From: Parabacteroides sp. ZJ-118 | GTDB taxonomy: Bacteria; Bacteroidota; Bacteroidia; Bacteroidales; Tannerellaceae | NCBI RefSeq assembly: GCF_011038785.1 | Contig: NZ_JAAKDT010000024.1 | Coordinates: 1 to 46,405, forward strand | Length of the DNA: 46,405 nucleotides | Direction: 5' to 3' | In this document: positions 18,644-26,270 of the stretch, one piece after another | How the letters are laid out: every line of letters starts with the position of its first letter | How positions within the stretch are numbered: position 1 is the first letter of the stretch | Notes under the pieces: generated by a model | Database searches by the model: none | Told to the model about the DNA's origin: nothing | Seen by the model: the letters and a program-made list of their open reading frames with translations, nothing else | Position numbers and translations under genes: made by a program

Positions 18644-20070
18644 AACGTAGGGTTAAAATGTTGTTCTATATTTTGCTCTCTATGTACTAAATGCACTTTT
18701 ACTCCGAACTTAGTGTTAAGATGTTCCGCCAGATGTTGCGCGGAGTAGACCGAACGGTGCTGTCCTCCCGTACATCCGAAACAAATCATCAAATTGGTGA
18801 ATCCACGATCCATGTATCGTTTTACCGAGGCGTCTACGATATGATAGACATGCTCGAGGAAGTGCGTGATCTCCCCGTCATCTTCCAAGAACTGGATGAC
18901 CGGCTCATCCAAACCGGTGAAATGATTGTAACGCTCGTATTTACCGGGGTTGTTTATCGCGCGGCAATCGAATACGAATCCACCTCCATTCCCGCTAGGG
19001 TCGTTCGGGATTCCTTTCTTATAGGCGAAGCTCATGACTTTTACTTCCAGCATATGTTTTTGGAGATCGTCCGTGAATTGTTTCAACCCGGTGAGCTCGC
19101 GAAGGACGGAGCATAAATAGGGGTATTCCGGATAGTCATTCTTCAATAACTGCCGCAGGTTCTCGATGGCGAACGGGACGCTTTGGATGAAATGGGGTTT
19201 TTTCTCGAAATATCCCCGGAAGCCATAAGCCCCCAATACCTGCAAGGTCCTGAACAGGACGAAATGGCGCAGCTGGCTATGGAAATAAGCCTCGTCTACC
19301 GGGATATATTTACGTAAGGCCGTGATATAATCCGATAATAATTCATTTCGTAAGTCCTCCGGATATTTCGCTTTCGCCTGCCAAAGGAAGGAGGCTACGT
19401 CGTAGTAGACCGGACCTTTCCGCCCTCCTTGAAAATCAATAAACCAAGGTTCCCCGTCCTTTACCATAACGTTTCTCGACTGGAAATCGCGGTACAGGAA
19501 CGTGGCGGAAGAACTACGCAACAACACATCGCTCATCTTCAAGAAATCATCCTCCAGGCGGTTTTCCTGAAACTCCATCCCGGTAGCCTTTAAGAAACAG
19601 TACTTGAAATAATTCAAGTCCCAGAGGATAGACCGTTGGTTGAACTCGGCTTGCGGATGGCAATACGAGAAATCGAAACCGTCGGATCCCAAGAATTGGA
19701 TGTCGGGGAGCTTGGTGATTGTCTTGTGTAATAAACAGCGTTCCTCCTCGTCGAATACGCTACTTCTACGGCCTTTCTCGATGGCGTTGAAAAGGAGCGT
19801 ATCTCCCAGATCCTCCTGGATATAAAATGAATGGTCGTCCGAGCTGGCATACACTTGCGGTACGGGTAATCCCTTCTTCCGGAAATGGTTTGCCATATAG
19901 ATAAAAGCCTTGTTCTCCTCCGTAGAAGTGCCACTAACTCCAATCAACGTCTCAGGACCTTTTATCCTGAAATACCGGCGGTTAGAACCGGATGACGGTA
20001 ATTCCGTCATTTCTTCTGCCGGTGATCCGGTATATGATTGGTATAGCTTCCTAAGTTCTTCTGTTATCAT
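18640..20070 (-). CDS. AmgK-like sugar kinase fused to a RapZ C-terminal domain
   Basis: A 476-residue two-domain protein. Residues about 1-320 are an aminoglycoside-phosphotransferase fold like AmgK (anomeric MurNAc/GlcNAc kinase): SSGSNRRYFRI as nucleotide loop, LYRDFQSRNVM with catalytic Asp195 (Tyr in place of the usual His), and FIDFQGGRKGP with Asp212. Residues about 340-470 match the C-terminal domain of RapZ: FAYKKGIPNDPSG, FDCRAINNPG, TGLDEPVIQFL and CFGCTGGQHRSV (about 430-441). In enterobacteria this RapZ domain senses glucosamine-6-phosphate and binds small RNAs controlling glmS. The usual RapZ P-loop domain is absent and replaced by the kinase. It is translationally coupled to the murU-like gene. 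Confidence 0.87.
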   Translation of the reverse strand: MITEELRKLYQSYTGSPAEEMTELPSSGSNRRYFRIKGPETLIGVSGTSTEENKAFIYMANHFRKKGLPVPQVYASSDDHSFYIQEDLGDTLLFNAIEKGRRSSVFDEEERCLLHKTITKLPDIQFLGSDGFDFSYCHPQAEFNQRSILWDLNYFKYCFLKATGMEFQENRLEDDFLKMSDVLLRSSSATFLYRDFQSRNVMVKDGEPWFIDFQGGRKGPVYYDVASFLWQAKAKYPEDLRNELLSDYITALRKYIPVDEAYFHSQLRHFVLFRTLQVLGAYGFRGYFEKKPHFIQSVPFAIENLRQLLKNDYPEYPYLCSVLRELTGLKQFTDDLQKHMLEVKVMSFAYKKGIPNDPSGNGGGFVFDCRAINNPGKYERYNHFTGLDEPVIQFLEDDGEITHFLEHVYHIVDASVKRYMDRGFTNLMICFGCTGGQHRSVYSAQHLAEHLNTKFGVKVHLVHREQNIEQHFNPTL

Positions 20071-20157
20071 ACGTATCGATTTTCGGCACTAAGATACCGT
20101 TTTTTAATTGAAAATTGAGAATCGCAAATTGAAAAATAAAGGGATATTGGACTTGTC

Positions 20158-20200
20158 TGAATGAAGAAAGGAGTAGAGCTCACTACGAGCCTACTCCTTT
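20158..20200 (-). terminator. Terminator after the NADP-type gdh
   Basis: AAAGGAGTAG (20200-20191 on the minus strand) pairs with CTACTCCTTT (20176-20167) as a perfect 10-base stem around 14 bases, followed by CTTCATTC. Confidence 0.7.
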
Positions 20201-20234
20201 ACGTATAGGGTCATCAATAAATAATCGCTATCAT

Positions 20235-21569
20235 TTAAAGGATGCCCTGTGCCATCATAGCCTTAGCTACCTTCATGAAGCCGGCTACGTTAGCGCCTTT
20301 CACGTAGTTTACGAAGCCATCCTCTTGCTTTCCGTACTTCACGCATTGCTCGTGGATGTTTTCCATGATGCTCTGAAGTTTCTGGTCTACTTCCTCGCTG
20401 CTCCAGCTTAGCTTCTGTGCGTTTTGAGTCATCTCAAGACCGGAAACGGATACACCGCCAGCGTTAGCGGCCTTGCCCGGCGCGTAAAGTATCCTGGCCT
20501 CAAGGAACGCGTCGATAGCTTCCGGCGTAGAAGGCATGTTAGCCCCCTCGGATACGGCGAAGCAACCGTTAGCCAATAAAGTCTTGGCATCGTCGCCGTT
20601 CAACTCATTTTGGGTCGCGCTAGGCATAGCGATGTCACATTTCTCTCCCCAAGGCCGAGCGCCTTGTACGTATTTGCACCCGTATTGCTCCGCGTATTCA
20701 CGGATACGGCCACGATACAAGTTCTTCAACTCCATGATATAATCCAGTTTCTCACGGTCGATGCCATCCGGATCATAAATATAACCGTCGGAATCAGACA
20801 TCGTGACCACCTTCGCGCCAAGGCTGATTAATTTCTCTACCGTATATTGAGCCACGTTTCCGGAACCGGATACACAAACGACCTTGTCCTTGATGTCGAT
20901 GTCGCGCGTTTTCAGCATCCGCAACAAGAAATATACGTTTCCGTAACCTGTAGCTTCCGGGCGGATCAAAGAACCGCCGAACTCGATACCCTTACCCGTG
21001 AACGTACCTGTATTCTCACGAGCCAGTTTTTTGTACATTCCATACATGTAAGCCACCTCACGTCCGCCTACACCGATATCGCCGGCGGGAACATCTGTGT
21101 CCGGGCCGATATGGCGCCATAGCTCAAGGATGAAAGCTTGGCAGAAACGCATGATCTCGGCGTTTGACTTCCCTCTCGGACTGAAGTCGGAACCTCCTTT
21201 ACCACCGCCCATCGGCAATGTAGTCAGTGAATTTTTAAACGTCTGCTCAAAAGCCAAGAACTTGAGGATCGACAGATTTACGGAAGCGTGGAAACGGACA
21301 CCGCCTTTGTACGGGCCGATCGCGTTGTTGTGCTGGATACGGTAGCCCATGTTTGTCTGGATTTGCCCCTTGTCGTCCATCCAAGTTACACGGAATGAGA
21401 AAATACGATCGGGAATACAAAGGCGCTCGATCAAGTTGCTTTTCTCAAATTCCGGATGCTCGTTGTAAGCATCCTCGATAGTCCCTAAAACCTCTGATAC
21501 TGCTTGATGATATTCCGGTTCGTTCGGAAATCTTCTTTTCAAGTTGTCTAAAACTTCACTTGCCTTCAT
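20235..21569 (-). CDS. gdhA: Glutamate dehydrogenase, NADP-type nucleotide pocket
   Basis: Second glutamate dehydrogenase of the window, also 444 residues, probably serving ammonia assimilation. It shares PYKGGVRFHASVN, LPMGGGKGGSDFSPRGKS and ENTGTFTGKGIEFGGS with the copy at 13304. The nucleotide domain instead reads VSGSGNVAQYTVEKL followed by TMSDSDGYIYD, the form found in NADP-dependent GDH of E. coli type. The two genes are on the same strand about 5.6 kb apart, each with its own matching promoter, so they can be regulated separately. The ATG start gives MKASEVLDNLKRRFPN, which aligns end to end with the paralogue and confirms both starts. Confidence 0.94.
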   Translation of the reverse strand: MKASEVLDNLKRRFPNEPEYHQAVSEVLGTIEDAYNEHPEFEKSNLIERLCIPDRIFSFRVTWMDDKGQIQTNMGYRIQHNNAIGPYKGGVRFHASVNLSILKFLAFEQTFKNSLTTLPMGGGKGGSDFSPRGKSNAEIMRFCQAFILELWRHIGPDTDVPAGDIGVGGREVAYMYGMYKKLARENTGTFTGKGIEFGGSLIRPEATGYGNVYFLLRMLKTRDIDIKDKVVCVSGSGNVAQYTVEKLISLGAKVVTMSDSDGYIYDPDGIDREKLDYIMELKNLYRGRIREYAEQYGCKYVQGARPWGEKCDIAMPSATQNELNGDDAKTLLANGCFAVSEGANMPSTPEAIDAFLEARILYAPGKAANAGGVSVSGLEMTQNAQKLSWSSEEVDQKLQSIMENIHEQCVKYGKQEDGFVNYVKGANVAGFMKVAKAMMAQGIL

Positions 21570-21636
21570 GACTGAATTTTATAGTTAGAATGTTATACCA
21601 TTTTGTTATCCGTACGCCGTTTGTTTAACGACGTGG

Positions 21637-21666
21637 CAAAGGTAAGCTAATTTTTGACACTAGCAA
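21637..21666 (-). promoter_or_regulatory. Promoter of the NADP-type gdh
   Basis: Minus strand: TTG (21666-21664), 19 bases, TACCTTTG (21644-21637). Full consensus match, with a leader of about 60 bases before the ATG. Confidence 0.75.
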
Positions 21667-21734
21667 ACAATTGAAAGGGAAGATGCGTAAAAAATATCAT
21701 TTAGATATATTAAGTTTGAAAAAGCGACGAAATG

Positions 21735-21917
21735 TCATTCGTTTCTATGTTTGAAATTCTTATAGATCGGAACGAACACAATGATAGCGGAGGCTACAAG
21801 GGCAAATATGACGTTGAAATTGATGGTTTCGCTGTATGCAAGCAGTATGTAGCATAAGACACCCCATAGTAAGGTGATACATGCGGCTTGACTATTTGTT
21901 ATCTTTCTGCGTGCCAT
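21735..21917 (-). CDS. Small two-helix membrane protein
   Basis: A 60-residue protein of unknown function. It has a basic start (MARRKITNSQ), two hydrophobic helices (about 10-27 and 34-51) and a basic tail (KNFKHRNE), so it is predicted to be an inner-membrane hairpin with both ends in the cytoplasm. It begins 13 bases after the stop of the DUF2007-like gene and is probably co-transcribed with it. I do not recognise a named family. Confidence 0.6.
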   Translation of the reverse strand: MARRKITNSQAACITLLWGVLCYILLAYSETINFNVIFALVASAIIVFVPIYKNFKHRNE

Positions 21918-21930
21918 TGATTACATTTGT

Positions 21931-22320
21931 TTAGTTTGAGGAAATAAGCGATCCGAAGTAGATCACCAAAGCCAAAAAGACAGCTACGATGACGAACAGG
22001 ATCATGATTTGTTTTTCTAAGGGATATTTTCGTAGCGAAGGGATATGACGTGCGAGTCTGGCGACTTGCCCTACTGGTTCTGCTTGCTCATCTTCCCGGG
22101 GCAGGTCGTAACCGCCTTCCTCCATGATCTTCATGGCCCGGGGTACGTCACTTCCCAGAATCTCCACCCGTGCGCCGCCTACGTCTACGTAACCGGCCAT
22201 AATCTGGCTGCTTAACTCGTTACGGAGATAACATTCTATCCCTTCCGACCTCAACAGGGCCATTAGCGGTTGGGCATCCGTCGGATAGGTAAACCGGGCT
22301 ATTTCTACGATCTTGTCCAT
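21931..22320 (-). CDS. DUF2007-like protein with C-terminal membrane anchor
   Basis: A 129-residue protein. The N-terminal 65 residues (MDKIVEIARFTYPTDAQPLM, then LLRSEGIECYLRN) fit DUF2007, a small PII-like ferredoxin fold described as a putative signal-transducing domain. A polar linker and one C-terminal hydrophobic helix (about 102-123) follow, so the domain would be held at the inner face of the membrane. The ATG at 22320 was chosen; a TTG at 22353 would add 11 residues without family support. TACATTTG at 22344-22337 could be its -7 element, which would also exclude the longer form. Ligand unknown. Confidence 0.75.
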   Translation of the reverse strand: MDKIVEIARFTYPTDAQPLMALLRSEGIECYLRNELSSQIMAGYVDVGGARVEILGSDVPRAMKIMEEGGYDLPREDEQAEPVGQVARLARHIPSLRKYPLEKQIMILFVIVAVFLALVIYFGSLISSN

Positions 22321-22460
22321 GGTACTTGTTTTTCTGCAAATGTAAGTAGACAATCACGAATTAATCGTGTTTTTTGCCGTAATTCACTTTTTTTATACGT
22401 GAGGATATCCCCGTTTTTAGACACGAAAGGGGGCAAAAGCCTATGCGCATAGTCGCGTTG

Positions 22461-22526
22461 GGCATTGTAAACCGCCATGAATAGGATTGTAAACCGCCAT
22501 GAATAGGCATCGTAACTCAGTTAGAA
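22461..22526. repeat. Tandem repeat, 3 units of about 22 bp
   Basis: Units at 22461-22483, 22484-22505 and 22506-22526. The first is GGCATTGTAAACCGCCATGA plus ATA, the second lacks one base, and the third is diverged (GGCATCGTAACTCAGTTAGAA). It lies downstream of the TonB-dependent receptor stop and upstream of the DUF2007-like gene. Confidence 0.8.
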
Positions 22527-22542
22527 CCCAGCCGTAATCCAA

Positions 22543-24867
22543 TTAAAAGGCGATCGCTACCTCTGCGCCGATCTGGAAGGGCTTACCCAGTTGGATAAAC
22601 GGATTCCCGAACGACTCGAAATAAAATGCCGAGTAATGGGTATTCGTTATATTACGGCTCCATAGGCTTACGTTAACGATACCTTTACGTACGCCTACCT
22701 TTGCGTTCACCGTTCCGTAGAATTTCTGGTAGATGTCGTTTCGCTCGGTCCAGAAAATCTTCCCGATACCGCTGAGTTGGGCGGAGGCGGAGAATTGGTC
22801 TATCCATGCGTTACGGAACAGGCGGGTGTATTGTAGTCCTACGTTGAGGGTATGACGCGGGGTATATGGGATGAGGTTGTTCTTGAAATCCTCTTTCCCA
22901 TTGTTGTAATCCCGGAACGTGGCACGGGTGAGGCCGTAATTGGCATCGGCTGTCAAGCCCTCGATGATACGGGCACGCAAGGAGGCCTCGATACCGTAGC
23001 TTTGGGCTTTCCCGGCGTTGGTGAGGATACGGCCGTTGCCGCTATTCACGAATTTGGTCAGTTGCACGTCTTGGATGTCCATATAGAAACCTGTCAATTC
23101 CGCGCTTAGGCGTTGGAATAGCAACTCACTACGGATACCGATCTCGTAGTTCCAGCTTTTCTCCGGTTTGTAGGCGGCTACTTCCTCGATGGGGGTAGGT
23201 TCTTTGACCTCGATCGGCATCATATCCTTGAAAGCGCTCATCATATCGTATTGCATCTGGCTTTGCATCACGTCCGCCGACATTTGTACGTTGTAGCCCC
23301 CGGTCTTATAACCTTTCGCTACCGATACGTAGGTGAACGTGTTTGGCGTGCATTCGTACTTTAAAGATACTTTCGGAAGTACTTGCCAGAAATCTTGGGA
23401 GACACTGGCGTCCATCACGGTGGTCGGGATCGGGAAAAGTTTCTCGATGTCGATAACCGGTCCGTTTTCTACGAAGCCGAAACCCATTCTCATCTTAGCC
23501 TCGGAATTGTAATCCATCTTTTGCTTCTCGTAATCCAAGCGGATGCCGGCGGTAATTGACAGGCCTTCCGTGAACAGGTTGTTATAAGTGGATTGGTGGT
23601 ACAAAGCGAGGCCGTAAGAAGGGGTGTCGAAAGAACCAGGAATATAAAGATGATCGTCCAGTATTTTCAGATAGGGCATCTTGGGATGATCTTTCTTCAA
23701 TTGATCGAATACGGGCTGGAGAACGGCCTTGACTCCATCTTCCTTGAAATCGACCGGACCGTCCGTATGCAGATCATCGTAGAAACCGTAGAGCCCGAAG
23801 GACCATTGGTACTTGTTCCTCGTGTTACTCTTGATCGCCAATTCCTCGCTGAAGGCGTTTTGCTTTTGCTTTTGGTTGAGGGTAAAGATCGAGAGAGGGG
23901 AGAAGTCTTGATCCATCTTCATATCATCTTTGAAATATTGATGACCGGTGGTGCTGCTCAGTATCACGTGCTCATTCCGGTATTCGAGAGACAGGTTATT
24001 GGCGATGACCGTCCGTTTATAAGAACTGGGATCGTTGATATTGATAGGATTTACATACCTGTGATCGGTATTGCCGCTTCCGATGAACATACCGTATGGA
24101 AACGCTCCTTGGTCCGTATAATCTACGGAAAGGGAGTAGGAGGCACGGAAGTTCGGATTGAAGCGACCTTCTAACTTGAAGCGGCCGCCGACGTTGTCTT
24201 CCTTATCGATCTTTTTCCCGTCGTAGTCATTGGTGTAGAAACCGTCGCCATGATCATAGTAAACGGCGGCGGTGAATCCGATCGTTTCGCTCAACTTCGC
24301 ATAATGGGAGGCCTTGACTTTATATTGTCCGTAGCTTCCGGCCGATAGGGAGAGTTTCTTCCCTTGGTAGTCGAACGGGGAGATGGTGTAGATATTCACG
24401 ATGCCTCCCATGGCGTTACGGCCATACAGGGTTCCTTGCGGCCCTCGTAATACCTCGATACGTTGGATGTCGGTTAGCTCGAAATCGAAGGTGCTTTTAT
24501 CCAGATATGGCACGTTGTCTACATATAAGCCCACGGATTGTCCGCTACTTCTCGCTCCGATACCGCGGATATAGATGGCCGAGGTTAGTTTTGCCCCATA
24601 ATCCGGCATGTATAGGTTCGGGACGAAAGAACTTATATCCTTTAATGCGTCGATCTGCCTGCCGGAGATCATTTGTGGGGAAAGGATCGATACGGAACCG
24701 GGTAACGTACGGAGGTTGTTTGTCTCCTTCGTAGATGAGGTCACGATTACCTCACCCATGTTATAGGTTTTTATCGTGTCGTTCTCGTTAGCCTTGGTAT
24801 TCCCGGCGTATATATTTTGCAGCCCCAACGCACCCAGGGCGATGATACCTAAGTAGTGCCTTTTCAT
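22543..24867 (-). CDS. TonB-dependent outer-membrane receptor
   Basis: A 774-residue outer-membrane active transporter. A signal peptide (MKRHYLGIIALGALGLQNIYA) is followed by a TonB-box-like segment (TIKTYNMGEVIVTSS), a plug domain (SVSILSPQMISGRQIDALKD, IYIRGIGARSSGQSVGLY, RIEVLRGPQGTLYGRNAMGG) and a 22-strand-type barrel ending in an aromatic residue (VAIAF). There is no N-terminal carboxypeptidase-like domain and no SusD partner, so it is not a SusC glycan importer. It resembles siderophore/vitamin-type receptors with wide ligand range. The ATG at 24867 is preferred over an upstream TTG at 24897. It follows the LuxR gene by 106 bases, on the same strand as the redox operon. Confidence 0.9.
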   Translation of the reverse strand: MKRHYLGIIALGALGLQNIYAGNTKANENDTIKTYNMGEVIVTSSTKETNNLRTLPGSVSILSPQMISGRQIDALKDISSFVPNLYMPDYGAKLTSAIYIRGIGARSSGQSVGLYVDNVPYLDKSTFDFELTDIQRIEVLRGPQGTLYGRNAMGGIVNIYTISPFDYQGKKLSLSAGSYGQYKVKASHYAKLSETIGFTAAVYYDHGDGFYTNDYDGKKIDKEDNVGGRFKLEGRFNPNFRASYSLSVDYTDQGAFPYGMFIGSGNTDHRYVNPININDPSSYKRTVIANNLSLEYRNEHVILSSTTGHQYFKDDMKMDQDFSPLSIFTLNQKQKQNAFSEELAIKSNTRNKYQWSFGLYGFYDDLHTDGPVDFKEDGVKAVLQPVFDQLKKDHPKMPYLKILDDHLYIPGSFDTPSYGLALYHQSTYNNLFTEGLSITAGIRLDYEKQKMDYNSEAKMRMGFGFVENGPVIDIEKLFPIPTTVMDASVSQDFWQVLPKVSLKYECTPNTFTYVSVAKGYKTGGYNVQMSADVMQSQMQYDMMSAFKDMMPIEVKEPTPIEEVAAYKPEKSWNYEIGIRSELLFQRLSAELTGFYMDIQDVQLTKFVNSGNGRILTNAGKAQSYGIEASLRARIIEGLTADANYGLTRATFRDYNNGKEDFKNNLIPYTPRHTLNVGLQYTRLFRNAWIDQFSASAQLSGIGKIFWTERNDIYQKFYGTVNAKVGVRKGIVNVSLWSRNITNTHYSAFYFESFGNPFIQLGKPFQIGAEVAIAF

Positions 24868-24929
24868 CGAATTCCTTTTGTTAGTATATTTTTTCAATCG
24901 CGAAGAAACGGTAAAGAAACAGGATGGTC

Positions 24930-24949
24930 AATCACTAGATGTAGTGATT
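24930..24949. promoter_or_regulatory. Perfect inverted repeat between luxR-like gene and TonB receptor
   Basis: AATCACTA-GATG-TAGTGATT is a perfect 8-base palindrome with a 4-base centre, located 63 bases upstream of the receptor ATG. No T-tract follows on the minus strand, so an operator, possibly for the adjacent LuxR-type protein, is at least as likely as a terminator or attenuator. Confidence 0.5.
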
Positions 24950-24973
24950 TTGAAAGCTGGCTTGTTGGCTTCG

Positions 24974-25555
24974 CTATAGTTCGATATCGTCGCCGGAGAT
25001 GATTCCGTTCATGATGGCGTAGAAGGTGAGGCCGGATACGGTCTTGATGCCTAGCTTGGCGGTGATGTTCTTACGATGGGTGAGGACGGTGTTCAAGCTG
25101 ATGTTCAGCCTATCGGCGATCTCTTTATTCGTGATGCCTTTTACGATCAGTTGAAGTACGTCTACCTCACGGCCGGACAGATCCTTGTTGTTTTCGGCAG
25201 TGGTGTTGCCGGAACTGTCGCTCGTAAATAATTGTTGCAATTGCTCGATAAGGGTCTCTTGGGAGGAACGTAACGTGATGCGGTTCGTAGACGAGAGCGC
25301 CCCGTGTTCTTCGGCGCTGTCGATGAGGATGGCGGTCTTGTTCCTTCTCGGAAGGAAGAAATCCGCGTTGAGCACAAGGGTATCTGAATCGGTGAAATAG
25401 TAATCGTAGGTGTCGCTTCCCGCGGAGGAAAGCATCTCGAAATTTGGGAAATAGCACACCTCTACCGGGGGAAAGTAGTCGGTCAGCAAGCTTTGCAGTC
25501 CGATACTTCTCAGGGTATCAGGCAGTATGATCGCTATTTGTTTGTTTCGATGCAT
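24974..25555 (-). CDS. LuxR/NarL-type transcriptional regulator with atypical receiver
   Basis: A 193-residue DNA-binding regulator. The C-terminal GerE helix-turn-helix is clear (about 128-185): LSGREVDVLQLIVKGITNKE, IADRLNISLNTVLTHRKNI and TAKLGIKTVSGLTFYAIMNG. The N-terminal 110 residues have the alternation of a receiver domain but lack the acidic pair (ILPDTLRS) and an obvious phosphorylation Lys. An Asp in YYFTDSDTL is at about the acceptor position. It may therefore respond to a ligand or protein rather than to a histidine kinase. It sits 9 bases after the RIC-like gene, suggesting the two form a sensing pair controlling this operon. Confidence 0.85.
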   Translation of the reverse strand: MHRNKQIAIILPDTLRSIGLQSLLTDYFPPVEVCYFPNFEMLSSAGSDTYDYYFTDSDTLVLNADFFLPRRNKTAILIDSAEEHGALSSTNRITLRSSQETLIEQLQQLFTSDSSGNTTAENNKDLSGREVDVLQLIVKGITNKEIADRLNISLNTVLTHRKNITAKLGIKTVSGLTFYAIMNGIISGDDIEL

Positions 25556-25564
25556 TTCAGATCG

Positions 25565-26266
25565 TTATAATTTTTCCATGGCCGAGACCATGGGGGTAAG
25601 GATTCGATACCGAATCCGGTTGTGTTGCTTGATGTCTTTTTCCAGGCTACAGATGGAGAAGAGGACGGCATAACATAAATTCTCGTCGTAATCTCCCGAA
25701 AGATGCTTGACCATGATACTTTTTAAGTCGGCCAAGAGAGCCTCGATGGTATCTTCCGAACGTTGCTCGGAGGTGATTTGCAATCCCTCGATCGTTCTCG
25801 CCGGTTCTTCCCCCGTTTTTTTACTTAACGACATGCAGTAGGGGAACCAGATCGTATCATCTTTCTCGATGCGGGCGATAAGTTCTTCCTTGAACGAGGA
25901 GAAGAAGCGTCCTATCAATCCAAGAGTAGGATTGCTGGGCGTACTCATCGAGATGAAGGAGCCTAGATGGCGTTCTATGTTGGGAAGCTGATAACGTAAA
26001 TAGTATTGGTTCGTCTGTGTCAGGTAATCGATGATCTGCGATGTATGAAAAGTTTGTAATTTCTGCATCGGAAAATACTCTTCGTTGAGGAATGTATTGA
26101 TTACCGTCAGTAAAAAGTCCGTATCTAGCGAATGTTCTTCACAGAGCATCTTCACCGATTTGTCGCCAAGTCCGAGGCGAATCCCAAAACGGTTGATTAC
26201 GGGAATGAGTGAGGGGTGTTCTTCCACCACCTCACTCAATTGCATATTGGGGTACACTAAAGGCAT
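25565..26266 (-). CDS. RIC/hemerythrin-like protein lacking most metal ligands
   Basis: A 233-residue protein resembling ScdA/YtfE (repair of iron clusters). The N-terminal segment LSEVVEEHPSLIPVINRFGI matches the DUF542 helix pair, but the cysteine motif that normally follows (CCGG) reads LGLGDKS. The four-helix region is recognisable: IIDYLTQTNQYYLRYQLPNI, KEELIARIEKDDTIWFPY and LEKDIKQHNRIRYRILTP. Several positions that carry di-iron His in active members are Asn, Gln or Arg here; the His in QHNRIRY and in KHLSGD remain. It may be a sensor or scaffold rather than a repair enzyme. The ATG at 26266 sits 4 bases after the previous stop; a GTG at 26293 would overlap that gene. Confidence 0.72.
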   Translation of the reverse strand: MPLVYPNMQLSEVVEEHPSLIPVINRFGIRLGLGDKSVKMLCEEHSLDTDFLLTVINTFLNEEYFPMQKLQTFHTSQIIDYLTQTNQYYLRYQLPNIERHLGSFISMSTPSNPTLGLIGRFFSSFKEELIARIEKDDTIWFPYCMSLSKKTGEEPARTIEGLQITSEQRSEDTIEALLADLKSIMVKHLSGDYDENLCYAVLFSICSLEKDIKQHNRIRYRILTPMVSAMEKL

Positions 26267-26270
26267 CTTA

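Noticed and set aside
22543-24867. SusC-type glycan importer of a polysaccharide utilisation locus
   Set aside because: There is no SusD gene, no N-terminal carboxypeptidase-like extension and no glycoside hydrolase in the neighbourhood.
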